Below are positions 20,619-29,141 of a stretch of DNA of 64,000 nt, piece after piece; the first letter of the stretch is position 1, and each line of letters starts with the position of its first letter. The translations under genes and the position numbers were made by a program. The notes beneath the pieces are model-generated. The model was not told where the DNA came from. It did no database searches and worked only from the letters and a program-made list of their open reading frames with translations. Origin of the DNA: Roseivivax lentus (GTDB taxonomy: Bacteria; Pseudomonadota; Alphaproteobacteria; Rhodobacterales; Rhodobacteraceae); assembly GCF_900156805.1 (NCBI RefSeq), contig NZ_FTOQ01000006.1:62001-126000 (forward strand), read 5' to 3'.

Positions 20619-21529
20619 CGTTTCATCTGCCGCTTCGGCTTCCAGCGGCGGTGAATCCAGAACCATTGCGCCGGGTCCTGCCGGATGCGCGCCTCGAGCC
20701 GCGCGCTCATCTCCTTGGTCATGCTCAGCGCGTCGCTATGGGCGATGGGCGCCTCGAAGACGCAGGTGAAGGACACGCCGTCGGGCTGGCGGATGCCGAA
20801 GAAGGGCACCAGCAGCGCGCCGGTCTTCAGCGCGATATCCGCCGCCGAGGTCAGCGTGGGTGCGGGCTGGCCCATGAAATCGAAGGTCGCGCCGCCGCTG
20901 TCATAGACATCGAAGAGCAGCACCGCCATGCCGCCTTCGCGGACATGGCGGATGAGGCCCATCGTGCCGCGGCGGCCCTGCTCGAAGACGGGGCCCGACA
21001 GCGCGTGCATGTTGCGGGCGTAATGGGCGTTGAAGAACGGGTTCGACATCGGCCGGTAGAGCCCGCCGATCTGGTAGCCGCGGGCGACGAGTGCCGCGCG
21101 GGGCGCTTCGAAATTGCCGTAATGCCCGGTGACGAACAGCACCGGACGGCCCTCGGCGCGGGCGGCCTCGATCGCGGGCAGGCCGTCGCCGGTGATCTCG
21201 GCATCCTTCATGCGGGTCAGCAATTCGGCGACGCCGTAATTCTCGATCATGGTGCGGCCCGCCTGGTCGGCGACCGCGTCGGCGATCGCCCGCGCCTCGG
21301 CCTCGGGCATGTCGGGCCAGACATGCGCCAGATTGGCCATGGCGCGCGCGCGGTAGCCCGCAAGCGGCGCGATCACTCGCGACACCGCCCGGCCCATGAG
21401 CCGGAGCCGGAGCCTTAGGGGCAGGCGCAGCGCCAGCCAGATCAGCGCGCGCAGGACGCGGTCGGTCAGCCAGTCGCCGAAGCGTCCGGTCGGGGCGTCT
21501 TGCGAAGGGTCGGCGGGCGGGCGGGACAA
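20582..21529 (-). CDS. Lysophospholipid / lipid A-type acyltransferase (LpxL/HtrB family)
   Basis: 315 residues. An N-terminal hydrophobic, Arg/Leu-rich region precedes the acyltransferase motif H-x4-E in VTGHYGNFEAPRAALV, then GGLYRPMSNPFFNAHY and WFWIHRRWKP at the end, all typical of the LpxL/LpxM family that adds secondary acyl chains to lipid A at the inner membrane. The apparent start is TTG at 21529 (MSRPPADPSQ) with no better ATG nearby. It ends inside the convergent DUF1223 gene and lies 67 bases downstream of the FliG-like gene. Confidence 0.85.
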   Translation of the reverse strand: MSRPPADPSQDAPTGRFGDWLTDRVLRALIWLALRLPLRLRLRLMGRAVSRVIAPLAGYRARAMANLAHVWPDMPEAEARAIADAVADQAGRTMIENYGVAELLTRMKDAEITGDGLPAIEAARAEGRPVLFVTGHYGNFEAPRAALVARGYQIGGLYRPMSNPFFNAHYARNMHALSGPVFEQGRRGTMGLIRHVREGGMAVLLFDVYDSGGATFDFMGQPAPTLTSAADIALKTGALLVPFFGIRQPDGVSFTCVFEAPIAHSDALSMTKEMSARLEARIRQDPAQWFWIHRRWKPKRQMKRQRKRAAAKTGP

Positions 21530-21596
21530 TGTCGGGCCTCGGTCTGGGATTGCGTCCCCGTCTTAGGCCGCGCGTCCGGAGGCGGCAAGCGGCGGC

Positions 21597-22679
21597 TCAA
21601 TCCCCGTCCTCGCCGGTGCGCAGGGTGATCTCGCCGCTATCGGCCATGGCGCGGATCGCGGCCACCACCTGCGCCTGCGCCTCCTCGATATCGGCGCGGG
21701 GGCTGCCGACGCGTTCGGCGGCTTCCTCGCGCAAGCTGGCGGCCATGCGGCGCGACAGGTTCTCGAGCAGGAAATCGACCGAGCGGTTCTGCTCTTCGCC
21801 CTGCGCGCCGCCGATGGCGAGGGCGAGCACGTCGTTGTCCACGTCCCGGGTGACCTTCGGCGCATCCTCGGGGGCGAGGCGGGTATAGATGTTCTCGAAG
21901 GTGAAGATGGCGCGGCGCACCTCTTCGGCGAAGGCGCTGTCGGTCTCGTCGAGACCGGTCAGCACCTCGTCCCGCGTCGAGGATTTGGAGAAGTTGAGAA
22001 TGCTGCCGACGCGGTTCCCCGGATCCTTGTCGAAGGCCTTGGGCGGGCGCGCATCGAGCTGCGCGGCCAGCGACAGGCCGATCCGGTCCACCGTTTCGGG
22101 CGTGACGGCGGCGGTTTTCGACACCGCGTAGGTGATGCGCCGCGCGCGGGGGCCGGGCAGGTGGCCCAGCAACTCGGCGGCGCGGGCCACGTCGATCCGC
22201 GACAGCATCACCGCGGCCACCTCGATGCTTTCGGTTTCGATGAGTTTCGCCAGCGTCTCGGAGCTTTCGGCATTGATCCGCACCCAGGGATCGCCCATCC
22301 GCCGCACCCCCGCCTCCTTGCGGAGCCGCGCCGCGGTCTGGGGCGATATCTTGCCATCGAGCGCCGAGAGCGCGCCCGCCATGTCGCCGGGAAAGGACAT
22401 GCCGACCTGCTCCAGCTCGTCGGCGAATTCGGTGATGACCGCGTCGAGCGTGGCGCGGTCGACATAGCGCATCGTGCCCAGCTGGTGCGTCAGTTCCGCC
22501 TGCAGCGTCTCGGGCAGGGAGGCCAGCGGCACGTCGGCCCCTTCGTTGAGCAGGAACTGCACGACGATCGCGGCCTTGGCGCGCTGCCCCAGCACCGCGG
22601 GCGCACGGGTGGCCACCGGGCGCGCGGCGCTTGCGGACAGGGCGGCGGGTTGCGGAACGAAGGGCGTGAGATCGGTCAT
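21597..22679 (-). CDS. FliG-like flagellar motor switch protein (orphan)
   Basis: 360 residues. The middle (SIEVAAVMLSRIDVARAAEL, about residues 151-170) and C-terminal parts (ifTFENIYTRLAPEDAPKVTR to LRTGEDGD) match FliG, the rotor protein of the C-ring that contacts the stator. The N-terminus is Ala/Pro-rich and the first FliG domain is weak. No flagellar gene adjoins it: the neighbours are an acyltransferase and purB, so this is an isolated copy. It may act in the motor or have another role; the family call is good, the function inferred. Confidence 0.75.
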   Translation of the reverse strand: MTDLTPFVPQPAALSASAARPVATRAPAVLGQRAKAAIVVQFLLNEGADVPLASLPETLQAELTHQLGTMRYVDRATLDAVITEFADELEQVGMSFPGDMAGALSALDGKISPQTAARLRKEAGVRRMGDPWVRINAESSETLAKLIETESIEVAAVMLSRIDVARAAELLGHLPGPRARRITYAVSKTAAVTPETVDRIGLSLAAQLDARPPKAFDKDPGNRVGSILNFSKSSTRDEVLTGLDETDSAFAEEVRRAIFTFENIYTRLAPEDAPKVTRDVDNDVLALAIGGAQGEEQNRSVDFLLENLSRRMAASLREEAAERVGSPRADIEEAQAQVVAAIRAMADSGEITLRTGEDGD

Positions 22680-22767
22680 CGGGCGCGTGGATTCCGGTTC
22701 TGCGAATGCTTCTTTGCTACGACCGGGGAGTTAAGGAATCTTCACCAAGCCTTGAGATGTCATGAAA

Positions 22768-22791
22768 AAAGGCGACCCGGAGGCCGCCTTT
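22768..22791 (-). terminator. Rho-independent terminator after the small secreted-protein gene
   Basis: AAAGGCG (22768-22774) pairs with CGCCTTT (22785-22791) over ten bases; on the minus strand it is followed by a run of T (TTTTTTCATG). It ends the small gene at 22815-22967. Confidence 0.75.
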
Positions 22792-22814
22792 CGGAAAACG
22801 TCTTCTGGCGGGGC

Positions 22815-22967
22815 TCAGCCGCTCACAACTTTGCAGCTGCCGGTCTCGCTGTCGTAGACCATGCCGTCCGCGCAGCTGATATTCGCGGAATCGTGCCCGC
22901 AGGCGGCCATGGCCGAAAACGTCGAAGCCACGGTCAGGGCGAGGGCCGTCAGTGCCGTTCGGATCAT
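22815..22967 (-). CDS. Small predicted secreted protein, three cysteines (50 aa)
   Basis: A 50-residue protein, MIRTALTALALTVASTFSAM then AACGHDSANISC and DGMVYDSETGSCK. The signal peptide is likely cut at SAMA-A, leaving about 30 residues with three cysteines and a CxDGxxYDxxxGxC pattern reminiscent of small chitin-binding or EGF-like modules. The ATG at 22967 gives a proper signal sequence; the frame itself continues to 23024. It lies between purB and the FliG-like gene with its own terminator. I know of no function. Confidence 0.6.
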   Translation of the reverse strand: MIRTALTALALTVASTFSAMAACGHDSANISCADGMVYDSETGSCKVVSG

Positions 22968-23042
22968 CGTGTCATAACTCCCATTGAGGTAGCGGGAAGG
23001 TAGCATGGCCTTACCCCACGTCAAAACGGAGAAACCGCGACC

Positions 23043-24350
23043 CTACGCCGCGCCGAAGACCCGCGCGAAGATCGTGTCCACATGCTTGGTATGGTAGCCT
23101 AGGTCGAACTTCTCTTCGATCTCTGCGGGCGTCAGGGCCGCCGTCACCTCGGGATCGGCCAGCAATTCGGTCTTGAAATCGGCGCCCTGTTCCCAGACCT
23201 TCATCGCGTTGCGCTGCACGAGGCGGTAGGAATCCTCGCGGCTGACACCGGCCTGCGTCAGCGCCAGCAGCACCCGCTGGGACATCACCAGACCCTTGAA
23301 CTTGTTCATGTTGGCCAGCATCGTTTCGGGATAGACGACGAGGTTCTCGATCACGCTGGTCAGCCGGGCCAGCGCGAAATCGAGCGTGACGGTGGTGTCG
23401 GGGCCGATATTGCGCTCCACCGAGCTGTGCGAGATGTCGCGCTCGTGCCAGAGGGCCACGTTCTCCATCGCCGGGATCACCGCCATGCGCACGAGGCGGG
23501 CAAGGCCCGTCAGGTTCTCGGTCAGGACCGGGTTGCGCTTGTGCGGCATCGCCGAGGAGCCCTTCTGACCTGCGGAGAAAAACTCCTCGGCCTCCAGCAC
23601 CTCGGTGCGCTGCATGTGGCGAATCTCGGTCGCGATGTTCTCGATCGAGGAGCCCACGACGCCCATCGCGGCGAAGAAGGCGGCATGGCGGTCGCGCGGG
23701 ATCACCTGCGTCGAAATCGGCTCGGGCGTGAGGCTGAGCTTGGCGCAGACATGTTCCTCGACCGCCGGGTCGATATTGGCGAAGGTGCCGACGGCACCCG
23801 AGATGGCGCCGGTGGCCACTTCGGCGCGGGCGGTCTTCATGCGGGTGAGGTTGCGGTCCATCTCGGCATAGAAGCGCGCGAAGGTGAGGCCCATCGTGGT
23901 GGGCTCCGCGTGGATGCCGTGGGAACGGCCGATACGCACCGTGTCCTTGTGCTCCAGCGCGCGTTTCTTCAGCGCGGCGAGCAGCTTTTCCAGATCGGCG
24001 ATCAGGATGTCGGCGGCGCGGACGAGCTGGATGTTGAAGGTGGTGTCGAGCACGTCCGAGGAGGTCATGCCCTGATGCACGAAGCGCGCTTCGTCATTGC
24101 CGATGATCTCTGCCAGGTGGGTCAGGAAGGCGATCACGTCATGCTTGGTCACGGCCTCGATCTCGTCGATGCGGGCGACGTCGAATTCGACGTCCTGCGC
24201 CTTCCAGACGGCCTCGGCATTGGTTTTCGGGATCACCCCGAGGGCGGCCTGCGCGTCGCAGGCATGGGCCTCGATCTCGTACCAGATGCGGAATTTGGTT
24301 TCGGGCGCCCAGATCGCGACCATTTCGGGACGGGAATAACGCGGGATCAT
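23043..24350 (-). CDS. purB: Adenylosuccinate lyase
   Basis: PurB cleaves SAICAR and adenylosuccinate in purine synthesis. The 435-residue protein starts MIPRYSRPEMVAIWAPETKF and bears the fumarase/lyase superfamily signature GSSAMPHKRNP and the catalytic-loop region around it, with HEGMTSSD-like sequence HQGMTSSDVLDT near residue 87. The frame extends to 24455, but the family start is at 24350. It stands divergent from the DUF6314 gene. Confidence 0.96.
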   Translation of the reverse strand: MIPRYSRPEMVAIWAPETKFRIWYEIEAHACDAQAALGVIPKTNAEAVWKAQDVEFDVARIDEIEAVTKHDVIAFLTHLAEIIGNDEARFVHQGMTSSDVLDTTFNIQLVRAADILIADLEKLLAALKKRALEHKDTVRIGRSHGIHAEPTTMGLTFARFYAEMDRNLTRMKTARAEVATGAISGAVGTFANIDPAVEEHVCAKLSLTPEPISTQVIPRDRHAAFFAAMGVVGSSIENIATEIRHMQRTEVLEAEEFFSAGQKGSSAMPHKRNPVLTENLTGLARLVRMAVIPAMENVALWHERDISHSSVERNIGPDTTVTLDFALARLTSVIENLVVYPETMLANMNKFKGLVMSQRVLLALTQAGVSREDSYRLVQRNAMKVWEQGADFKTELLADPEVTAALTPAEIEEKFDLGYHTKHVDTIFARVFGAA

Positions 24351-24433
24351 CGGGTGAGCCTTTCCGGACTTGTCATGAAGTTGGTGGCGGTCATAGACTG
24401 CAGGTGCAGCATGGACAAGGGAAGGTAGGTGCC

Positions 24434-24904
24434 ATGACCGCACGAGCCCCGGCACGCCCTGCGCCCGATTTGCCGATTGGATTGTTCGATTTCGAAGGCG
24501 TCTGGCGGTTTCGCCGCAAGATCACGGACCGGAAACTCGGCCAGATATCCCAGGGACAAGGCACATTGCGCATGATCCGCGACGGCGGCTGCCTGCGCTA
24601 CGAGGAGCATGTGGTGCTGGATCTGCCCGGTCAGCCCGCGATCGAGGGCACGCGCCGCTATCTCTGGCAATCCTGCCCGCGCGGCATCGAGGTGCTGTTC
24701 GACGACGGGCGGCCGTTTCACGTCATCGGGCTGCCCGATGCCGCCCCCAGCGACATGCATCCCTGCGAGCCCGACATTTACCGGGTGCGCTACGATCTGG
24801 GCGACTGGCCGGTCTGGTCGCAGGCCTGGGAGGTCACCGGCCCGCGCAAGGATTACCGCATCGACACGCTCTTCGTGCGCGACCGCGCGGCGGAGCGGTC
24901 CTGA
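24434..24904 (+). CDS. DUF6314 family protein
   Basis: 156 residues beginning MTARAPARPAPDLPIGLFDF. It has no signal peptide or membrane helix; beta-rich segments such as GVWRFRRKITD, LRYEEHVVLDL and RRYLWQSCPRGIEVLF end in GPRKDYRIDTLFVRD, the conserved block I associate with DUF6314. This looks like a lipocalin-type barrel. The ATG at 24434 follows AAGGTAGG; a GTG at 24404 is in frame. Function unknown. Confidence 0.65.
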   Translation: MTARAPARPAPDLPIGLFDFEGVWRFRRKITDRKLGQISQGQGTLRMIRDGGCLRYEEHVVLDLPGQPAIEGTRRYLWQSCPRGIEVLFDDGRPFHVIGLPDAAPSDMHPCEPDIYRVRYDLGDWPVWSQAWEVTGPRKDYRIDTLFVRDRAAERS

Positions 24905-25013
24905 CCCGGGTCCGGGCCCATCGCGCGGCGCGCCCGCATGCTTGGCCCTTGCGCCGCATCGCGCCACGCGGCACAACACCTGCAACGACGAGGAACAGGA
25001 GGGGGATCACCCT

Positions 25014-25613
25014 ATGACAATCGCGCTCAATCGCAACGTGCTGGCAGATGCCTTCGGGCCCAGCGAGGGCACCGCGCTGCGCCTCAAGCAGGCCGCATTG
25101 GTGGTGCTGGGCATCGCGGCCCTGGCCGTGGCCGCCAAGATCCGCGTGCCGATGTGGCCCGTGCCGATCACCATGGGCACCTTCGCGGTGCTGACCATCG
25201 GCGCGGCCTATGGCGCGCGGCTCGGTCTCGTGACGATCCTCGGCTACATGCTGGTCGGCGCGCTAGGCTTCGACGTCTTCGCGTCCTCTTCGGCGGAAAA
25301 CGCGGGCCTCGCCTACATGATGGGCGGCACCGGCGGCTATCTTGTGGGCTACGTTCTGGCCATCGTGGCGCTGGGCCTTCTGGCGCGCGCGGGCTGGGAC
25401 CGGTCGGCGCCGAAGATGGCGGGCGCGATGCTGCTCGGCAACGTGCTGATCTACGCGCCGGGCCTTGTCTGGCTGGGCATGCTTTACGGCTGGGACCAGC
25501 CGATCCTGGCCTGGGGCCTGTGGCCGTTCCTCGTGGGCGACGCGGTCAAGCTGGGCCTCGCGGCGCTGCTTCTGCCGCTGGCATGGAAGGCCGTGGCCCG
25601 CGCGCGCGGCTGA
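25014..25613 (+). CDS. bioY: Biotin transporter BioY
   Basis: BioY is the substrate-binding membrane component for biotin uptake (ECF type, or working alone). The 199-residue protein has six hydrophobic segments and the BioY marks AKIRVPMWPVPITMGTFAVL (about residues 43-62) and YMMGGTGGYLVGYVLA. GGAGGGGG precedes the ATG closely. No bioM/bioN genes adjoin it, so it probably works alone or with shared EcfAT. I see no obvious BioR operator (TTATMKATAA) before it. Confidence 0.92.
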   Translation: MTIALNRNVLADAFGPSEGTALRLKQAALVVLGIAALAVAAKIRVPMWPVPITMGTFAVLTIGAAYGARLGLVTILGYMLVGALGFDVFASSSAENAGLAYMMGGTGGYLVGYVLAIVALGLLARAGWDRSAPKMAGAMLLGNVLIYAPGLVWLGMLYGWDQPILAWGLWPFLVGDAVKLGLAALLLPLAWKAVARARG

Positions 25614-25697
25614 CCACGGCTTAGACTGGCTGCATTATCGCATGACAGCGGCGCGTCGGAGAAATCCGGCGCGCCGTTTCTGCAAAGGGCCTTCGAC

Positions 25698-26435
25698 ATG
25701 ATCCTGCAGACCGAGATCCCCTACGAGATCACCGCCGGGGCACGGCTGCCCGGCACGCGGCCCCTGGGCGATGCACCCTGGCTCATCGCCGACGAGGCCT
25801 TCGCCGCCCAGATGGCCGAGCGGGAGCGGCTGCTCGCCACCCGTCGCGACGTGGTCATCGCGGAGGATCCGGCGGCCCGGCCGGCGGTTCTGGAAATGCT
25901 CGACACGGTGCTGGAAGCGTTGCCCCCCGGCTTCGCGCGGCAGGGCGCGGAGGTCGTCCGGCCCGACGGCGTGACGGTGGGTATCGACCGGGACGACCCG
26001 CTGGCGACGCTGACCCTGCTCGTGCAGGAAGACTTCGTGCTGATGGAAAAGCGCGGCGGCGACGAGCATATGCTGACCGCGGCGACCTTGTGCTTTCCGG
26101 CCCAGTGGCGCCTGTCGGAGAAGTTCATGCGGCCGCTGACGACGATCCACGAGCCCGTCCCGCATTACGACGAGGGCGTCGCGCGGCGGGTGCAGCGGCT
26201 CTTCGACGGTCTGCAGGACGGCCGGCCGATCTGGCGCTACAACACGCTGCGGCATCGCGACGGGCGGCTGCATCAGCCCGACCGGCCCGATTACCCGAAA
26301 TGGACCGATACCGAGGCTGCCTTTTTCCGCACCGAGCGGCAGGTGCTCTTGCGGCTGCCGGTGAGCCGGGCGGTGGTCTTCTCGATCCACACCTACGTGC
26401 TGGCCAGCGAAGACGCGCCGGGGCTGGGGAACTGA
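25698..26435 (+). CDS. DUF3445 protein, heme-dependent oxidative N-demethylase-like
   Basis: 245 residues without signal peptide. Motifs HPQ-type substitutions aside, the run FPAQWRLSEKFMRPLTTIHEPVPHYD and the later IWRYNTLRHRDGRLHQP and FRTERQVLLRLPVSRAVVFSIHTY are characteristic of DUF3445, a family containing the alpha subunit of a heme-dependent dimethylamine-type demethylase. The other subunits are not next to it, so the substrate cannot be stated. It lies 84 bases after bioY and converges with the next gene with ten bases between them. Confidence 0.75.
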   Translation: MILQTEIPYEITAGARLPGTRPLGDAPWLIADEAFAAQMAERERLLATRRDVVIAEDPAARPAVLEMLDTVLEALPPGFARQGAEVVRPDGVTVGIDRDDPLATLTLLVQEDFVLMEKRGGDEHMLTAATLCFPAQWRLSEKFMRPLTTIHEPVPHYDEGVARRVQRLFDGLQDGRPIWRYNTLRHRDGRLHQPDRPDYPKWTDTEAAFFRTERQVLLRLPVSRAVVFSIHTYVLASEDAPGLGN

Positions 26436-26445
26436 GGGCGGGCGC

Positions 26446-27285
26446 TCAGACGCCGACGATGGCGAGGATCGGGTCCAACATGCCCGCTTTCCAGAACACC
26501 AGCCCCATGCCGCTGAGCGCGCTGACATGCGCGACGGTGCGCAGGTGCAGGGCCGCGGCGATGCGCTGGAAGACCGAGCCGCGGCGCGGGCGCGCGGTGC
26601 CGGCGATGGCGTCGGGCGTGTGATCCTCTGACATCTGCGCGTCCGCCCTTTGATTCACCGCCTCCGCGTCGACCGCCTTCCACGCATCGCTCGCCGCGGC
26701 GCGTTTCTTCAGCGTGTCGGAGGCGGCCTGACGCGCGGCGGCAATCTTGGCGGCGCGTTCGCGGCCATGGCCGGGCTCGGTCACCGGCGGGCTGTCCTCG
26801 AACATCCGGGCGAGGCTTTCCTCGATCTCGTCGATGGAACGTTCGGTGATCGGCGTCTCGATCATCTCGCGGCGCTGACGCTTGGGCGAGACGTAAGAGC
26901 AGGAGGCCTGGAATTCCTCGGGGCTGAGCAGCGTCCGCTCGTCGAGCCATTCGACCCGCTCGGCGTCCACGAATTGCAGGCTGCGCATGACGATGTCGGA
27001 CAGGATCTCGACGCTCTTGTCGATCGAGGGCGTCGCTGCTCGCGGGCGCGGGGCCACGCGGAAGGTCAGCCGGGCGCCGGATTTCGGATCGAGTTCGATG
27101 GCGATCTTCACCAGCAGCGTATCGGAGGCCACCGCGCTGTGCTTGATCGAGGCCTTGGGCCGCGCGCCGCTTTTCGCGTCGAACCGCTCCAGAACGTCGC
27201 GGACGAGCCGCAGGAACCGGTCTTCCTGCAGACCGGTCAGGCTGGGAACGACGAGGGCGGCATGGGGACGGACAGGCAGGGTCAT
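26446..27285 (-). CDS. Unknown protein with C-terminal membrane anchor
   Basis: 279 residues from the ATG at 27285 (MTLPVRPHAALVVPSLTGLQ); a TTG at 27312 is an in-frame alternative. The first 110 residues look like a folded alpha/beta domain (KIAIELDPKSGARLTFRVAP). A charged helical part with many Arg, Glu and Ala follows (about 140-220), and the last 45 residues hold a hydrophobic segment (LSGMGLVFWKAGMLDPILAI). I recognise no family. It shares its plan, a soluble N-domain with a C-terminal membrane stretch, with the unknown gene at 28292, and the two flank a lytic transglycosylase. Confidence 0.55.
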   Translation of the reverse strand: MTLPVRPHAALVVPSLTGLQEDRFLRLVRDVLERFDAKSGARPKASIKHSAVASDTLLVKIAIELDPKSGARLTFRVAPRPRAATPSIDKSVEILSDIVMRSLQFVDAERVEWLDERTLLSPEEFQASCSYVSPKRQRREMIETPITERSIDEIEESLARMFEDSPPVTEPGHGRERAAKIAAARQAASDTLKKRAAASDAWKAVDAEAVNQRADAQMSEDHTPDAIAGTARPRRGSVFQRIAAALHLRTVAHVSALSGMGLVFWKAGMLDPILAIVGV

Positions 27286-27395
27286 GGGACACCAGCAGTT
27301 ATTATTGTTCAACTGCCTGTCACGTTAGCGGGGCATTAGGGAAAAACTTGGGCCGAAGCCGCACCCATTTGAGCCCTTTTTGAAGCGCGGCCCGG

Positions 27396-28199
27396 TCAGC
27401 CGTCGATCCGGGCCGCCATGATCGCGATGGCCTGCTGATAGACGGTGGCGGCGTTCCAGGCCTGGATGGCGGCGAAGTTCGGCTGGCCCTGCTGGTAGCC
27501 CGCGCCCGGACGCCAGCCCTTCTGGCGCAGGAAATTCGCGGTCGAGGCCAGCGCGTCGGTCTCGTTGTAGAAATCGACCCGTCCGTCGCCATTGCCGTCG
27601 ACGCCGTAGCGCAGCGCGTTGCCGGGCAGGAACTGGGTGTGGCCAAGCTCGCCGTGCTTGGCGCCCTTGGTGGTGGGCGAGATCGAGCCGCGATCCACCA
27701 GCACGAGCGCGCCGAGCGCATGCGGCTTGAAGAAATCCGAGCGGCGGCAATCGAAGGCCAGCGTGGTGATCGCCGAGACGACCTGGCTGTCGCCCATGAA
27801 GCCGCCGAAGGCCGTCTCCATCCCGTGGATGGCGATCAGCACGCCCGCGGGCACGCCGTAGGCGCGTTCGAGTGCTGCGTAGAATTGCGGGTTGCGCGCC
27901 TTGCGCTTGCGGCCCTGCGCGACGATCGTGTCGGCCCCGCGCACCTGCATGAACTTGTCGAGCGAGTAGCGGAAGCTTTTCTGGTTCCGGTCGGCAGCGA
28001 TGGTGGAGGTCGAATACCGGGTATTGGCAAGCGCCTGCAGACCGCGCTGGCCGACGCCCGCGGCCTGCGCCTCGCGGGCGAAATCCGCCTTCCAGGCGTC
28101 GAAGCCCGCGGCGGTATCGCTGCAGGGCGCGGCGAGGGCGGTGGTGGCGCTCAGCGCGAGCGCACCGAGAAAGGCGGTCAGGGAAATGCGACGGGGCAT
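27396..28199 (-). CDS. Lytic murein transglycosylase, MltB-like
   Basis: The enzyme cleaves the glycan strands of peptidoglycan in the periplasm. 267 residues with a signal peptide (cleavage near TALAA, residue 24). The SLT_2/MltB fold is marked by IAIHGMETAFGGFMG with the catalytic Glu128, then TTLAFDCRRSDFF, GHTQFLPGNALRYGVDGNGD and NAATVYQQAIAIM at the end. There is no lipobox and no peptidoglycan-binding domain. It lies between two unknown membrane-anchored proteins on the same strand and may be co-transcribed with both. Confidence 0.88.
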   Translation of the reverse strand: MPRRISLTAFLGALALSATTALAAPCSDTAAGFDAWKADFAREAQAAGVGQRGLQALANTRYSTSTIAADRNQKSFRYSLDKFMQVRGADTIVAQGRKRKARNPQFYAALERAYGVPAGVLIAIHGMETAFGGFMGDSQVVSAITTLAFDCRRSDFFKPHALGALVLVDRGSISPTTKGAKHGELGHTQFLPGNALRYGVDGNGDGRVDFYNETDALASTANFLRQKGWRPGAGYQQGQPNFAAIQAWNAATVYQQAIAIMAARIDG

Positions 28200-28291
28200 G
28201 GAAAACCTCTTGGGCGGAATGGGGTCCGCCCAATGGTTACGCGCGAATGGCGTTTTGGCAATGCTGGTTTTCCCGGCCCCGGCGCGCGGGC

Positions 28292-29095
28292 TCAGAGCCC
28301 GGCGACGATTCCGGCCATCGCGCCGGAGCTGTCGAGCGCCACGAAGAGGCCCGCGAGACCCATGGCCAGCGAGGCCACGCGCATGTCCTCGCCGCGCACC
28401 ACGTTGTGCACGAGCACCGGCACCGCCACGGGTAGCGACACGGTGGCGACCGCGATGGAGACGGCCCAGGTCGACATCCGCGCCTCGGCCGGGGTGATGC
28501 CGGCTTCCTGACGCAGCGCATCAAGCTCCGCCTCGCTGGCATCCCGGCAGAGCTCGTCGCGCAGATAGGCGTCATAGGCGCGCACATGGGCATCGAGCCG
28601 GACGATGCCCGGGCCATCGGCGGCATTGGCGGGCGCGGGGCTGCGCAGCGCGCGGACCCGGCGGGTCGGCGAGGCGGTCGGACGCGCGCGCACCCGGCGG
28701 GGCGCCACCGCGGGTGCGTCGGCGTCGGGCGCGTCGAAGGCCGACAGGAACGCGTCACGCGGCAGAAGCACGTCGTTGTCGAGCCAGATCACGAAGGGTG
28801 CGCGGATGTTCTTCAGCAAAAGCTGGGTGATCCCGGCGAGGCGGCGGCAGCCTTCCTCGCCCGAAAGCAGGCCCCGGCCCTTGAGCGACAGCGCCACGCG
28901 GGTTTCGCCTTCGGACATGTCGAGATCGAGCGACAGCACCGCGCGGTCGCAATCGAGCGTGACCCCGGTGAGCGTTTCGGTCGCGGCGGACACGGTGAGG
29001 CCGTGTTGCGCGGCGGCGGCGCGCAGCGCCGCGTCGATGCGCGAGAGCGACAGGAAGACTTCGCTTTGGAAAACCAGCTTGGCCGAGTAGGTCAT
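28292..29095 (-). CDS. Unknown protein with C-terminal membrane segments
   Basis: 267 residues starting MTYSAKLVFQSEVFLSLSRI. The N-terminal 125 residues form an alpha/beta-looking domain ending in FVIWLDNDVLLPRDAFL; a Pro/Ala/Arg-rich linker follows (about 130-160), then a helical part and two hydrophobic segments at the end (STWAVSIAVATVSLPVAVPV and ASLAMGLAGLFVALDSSGAM). I do not recognise it. A (GT)9 tract lies 28 bases upstream of its start. Confidence 0.55.
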   Translation of the reverse strand: MTYSAKLVFQSEVFLSLSRIDAALRAAAAQHGLTVSAATETLTGVTLDCDRAVLSLDLDMSEGETRVALSLKGRGLLSGEEGCRRLAGITQLLLKNIRAPFVIWLDNDVLLPRDAFLSAFDAPDADAPAVAPRRVRARPTASPTRRVRALRSPAPANAADGPGIVRLDAHVRAYDAYLRDELCRDASEAELDALRQEAGITPAEARMSTWAVSIAVATVSLPVAVPVLVHNVVRGEDMRVASLAMGLAGLFVALDSSGAMAGIVAGL

Positions 29096-29122
29096 CGAAA
29101 TGTCTCCGGTGCTTGAGTGTGC

Positions 29123-29141
29123 GTGTGTGTGTGTGTGTGTG
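29123..29141. repeat. (GT)9 dinucleotide microsatellite
   Basis: Nine consecutive GT units (29123-29140) plus a G, preceded by GTGTGC. It lies 28-46 bases before the start of the gene at 28292-29095, where it would read (AC)9 in the leader or between promoter elements. Tracts this long are rare in GC-rich alphaproteobacteria. Confidence 0.95.

Noticed and set aside
24361-24433. Upstream GTG start of the DUF6314 gene at 24404
   Set aside because: The ATG at 24434 has a better ribosome-binding site (AAGGTAGG).
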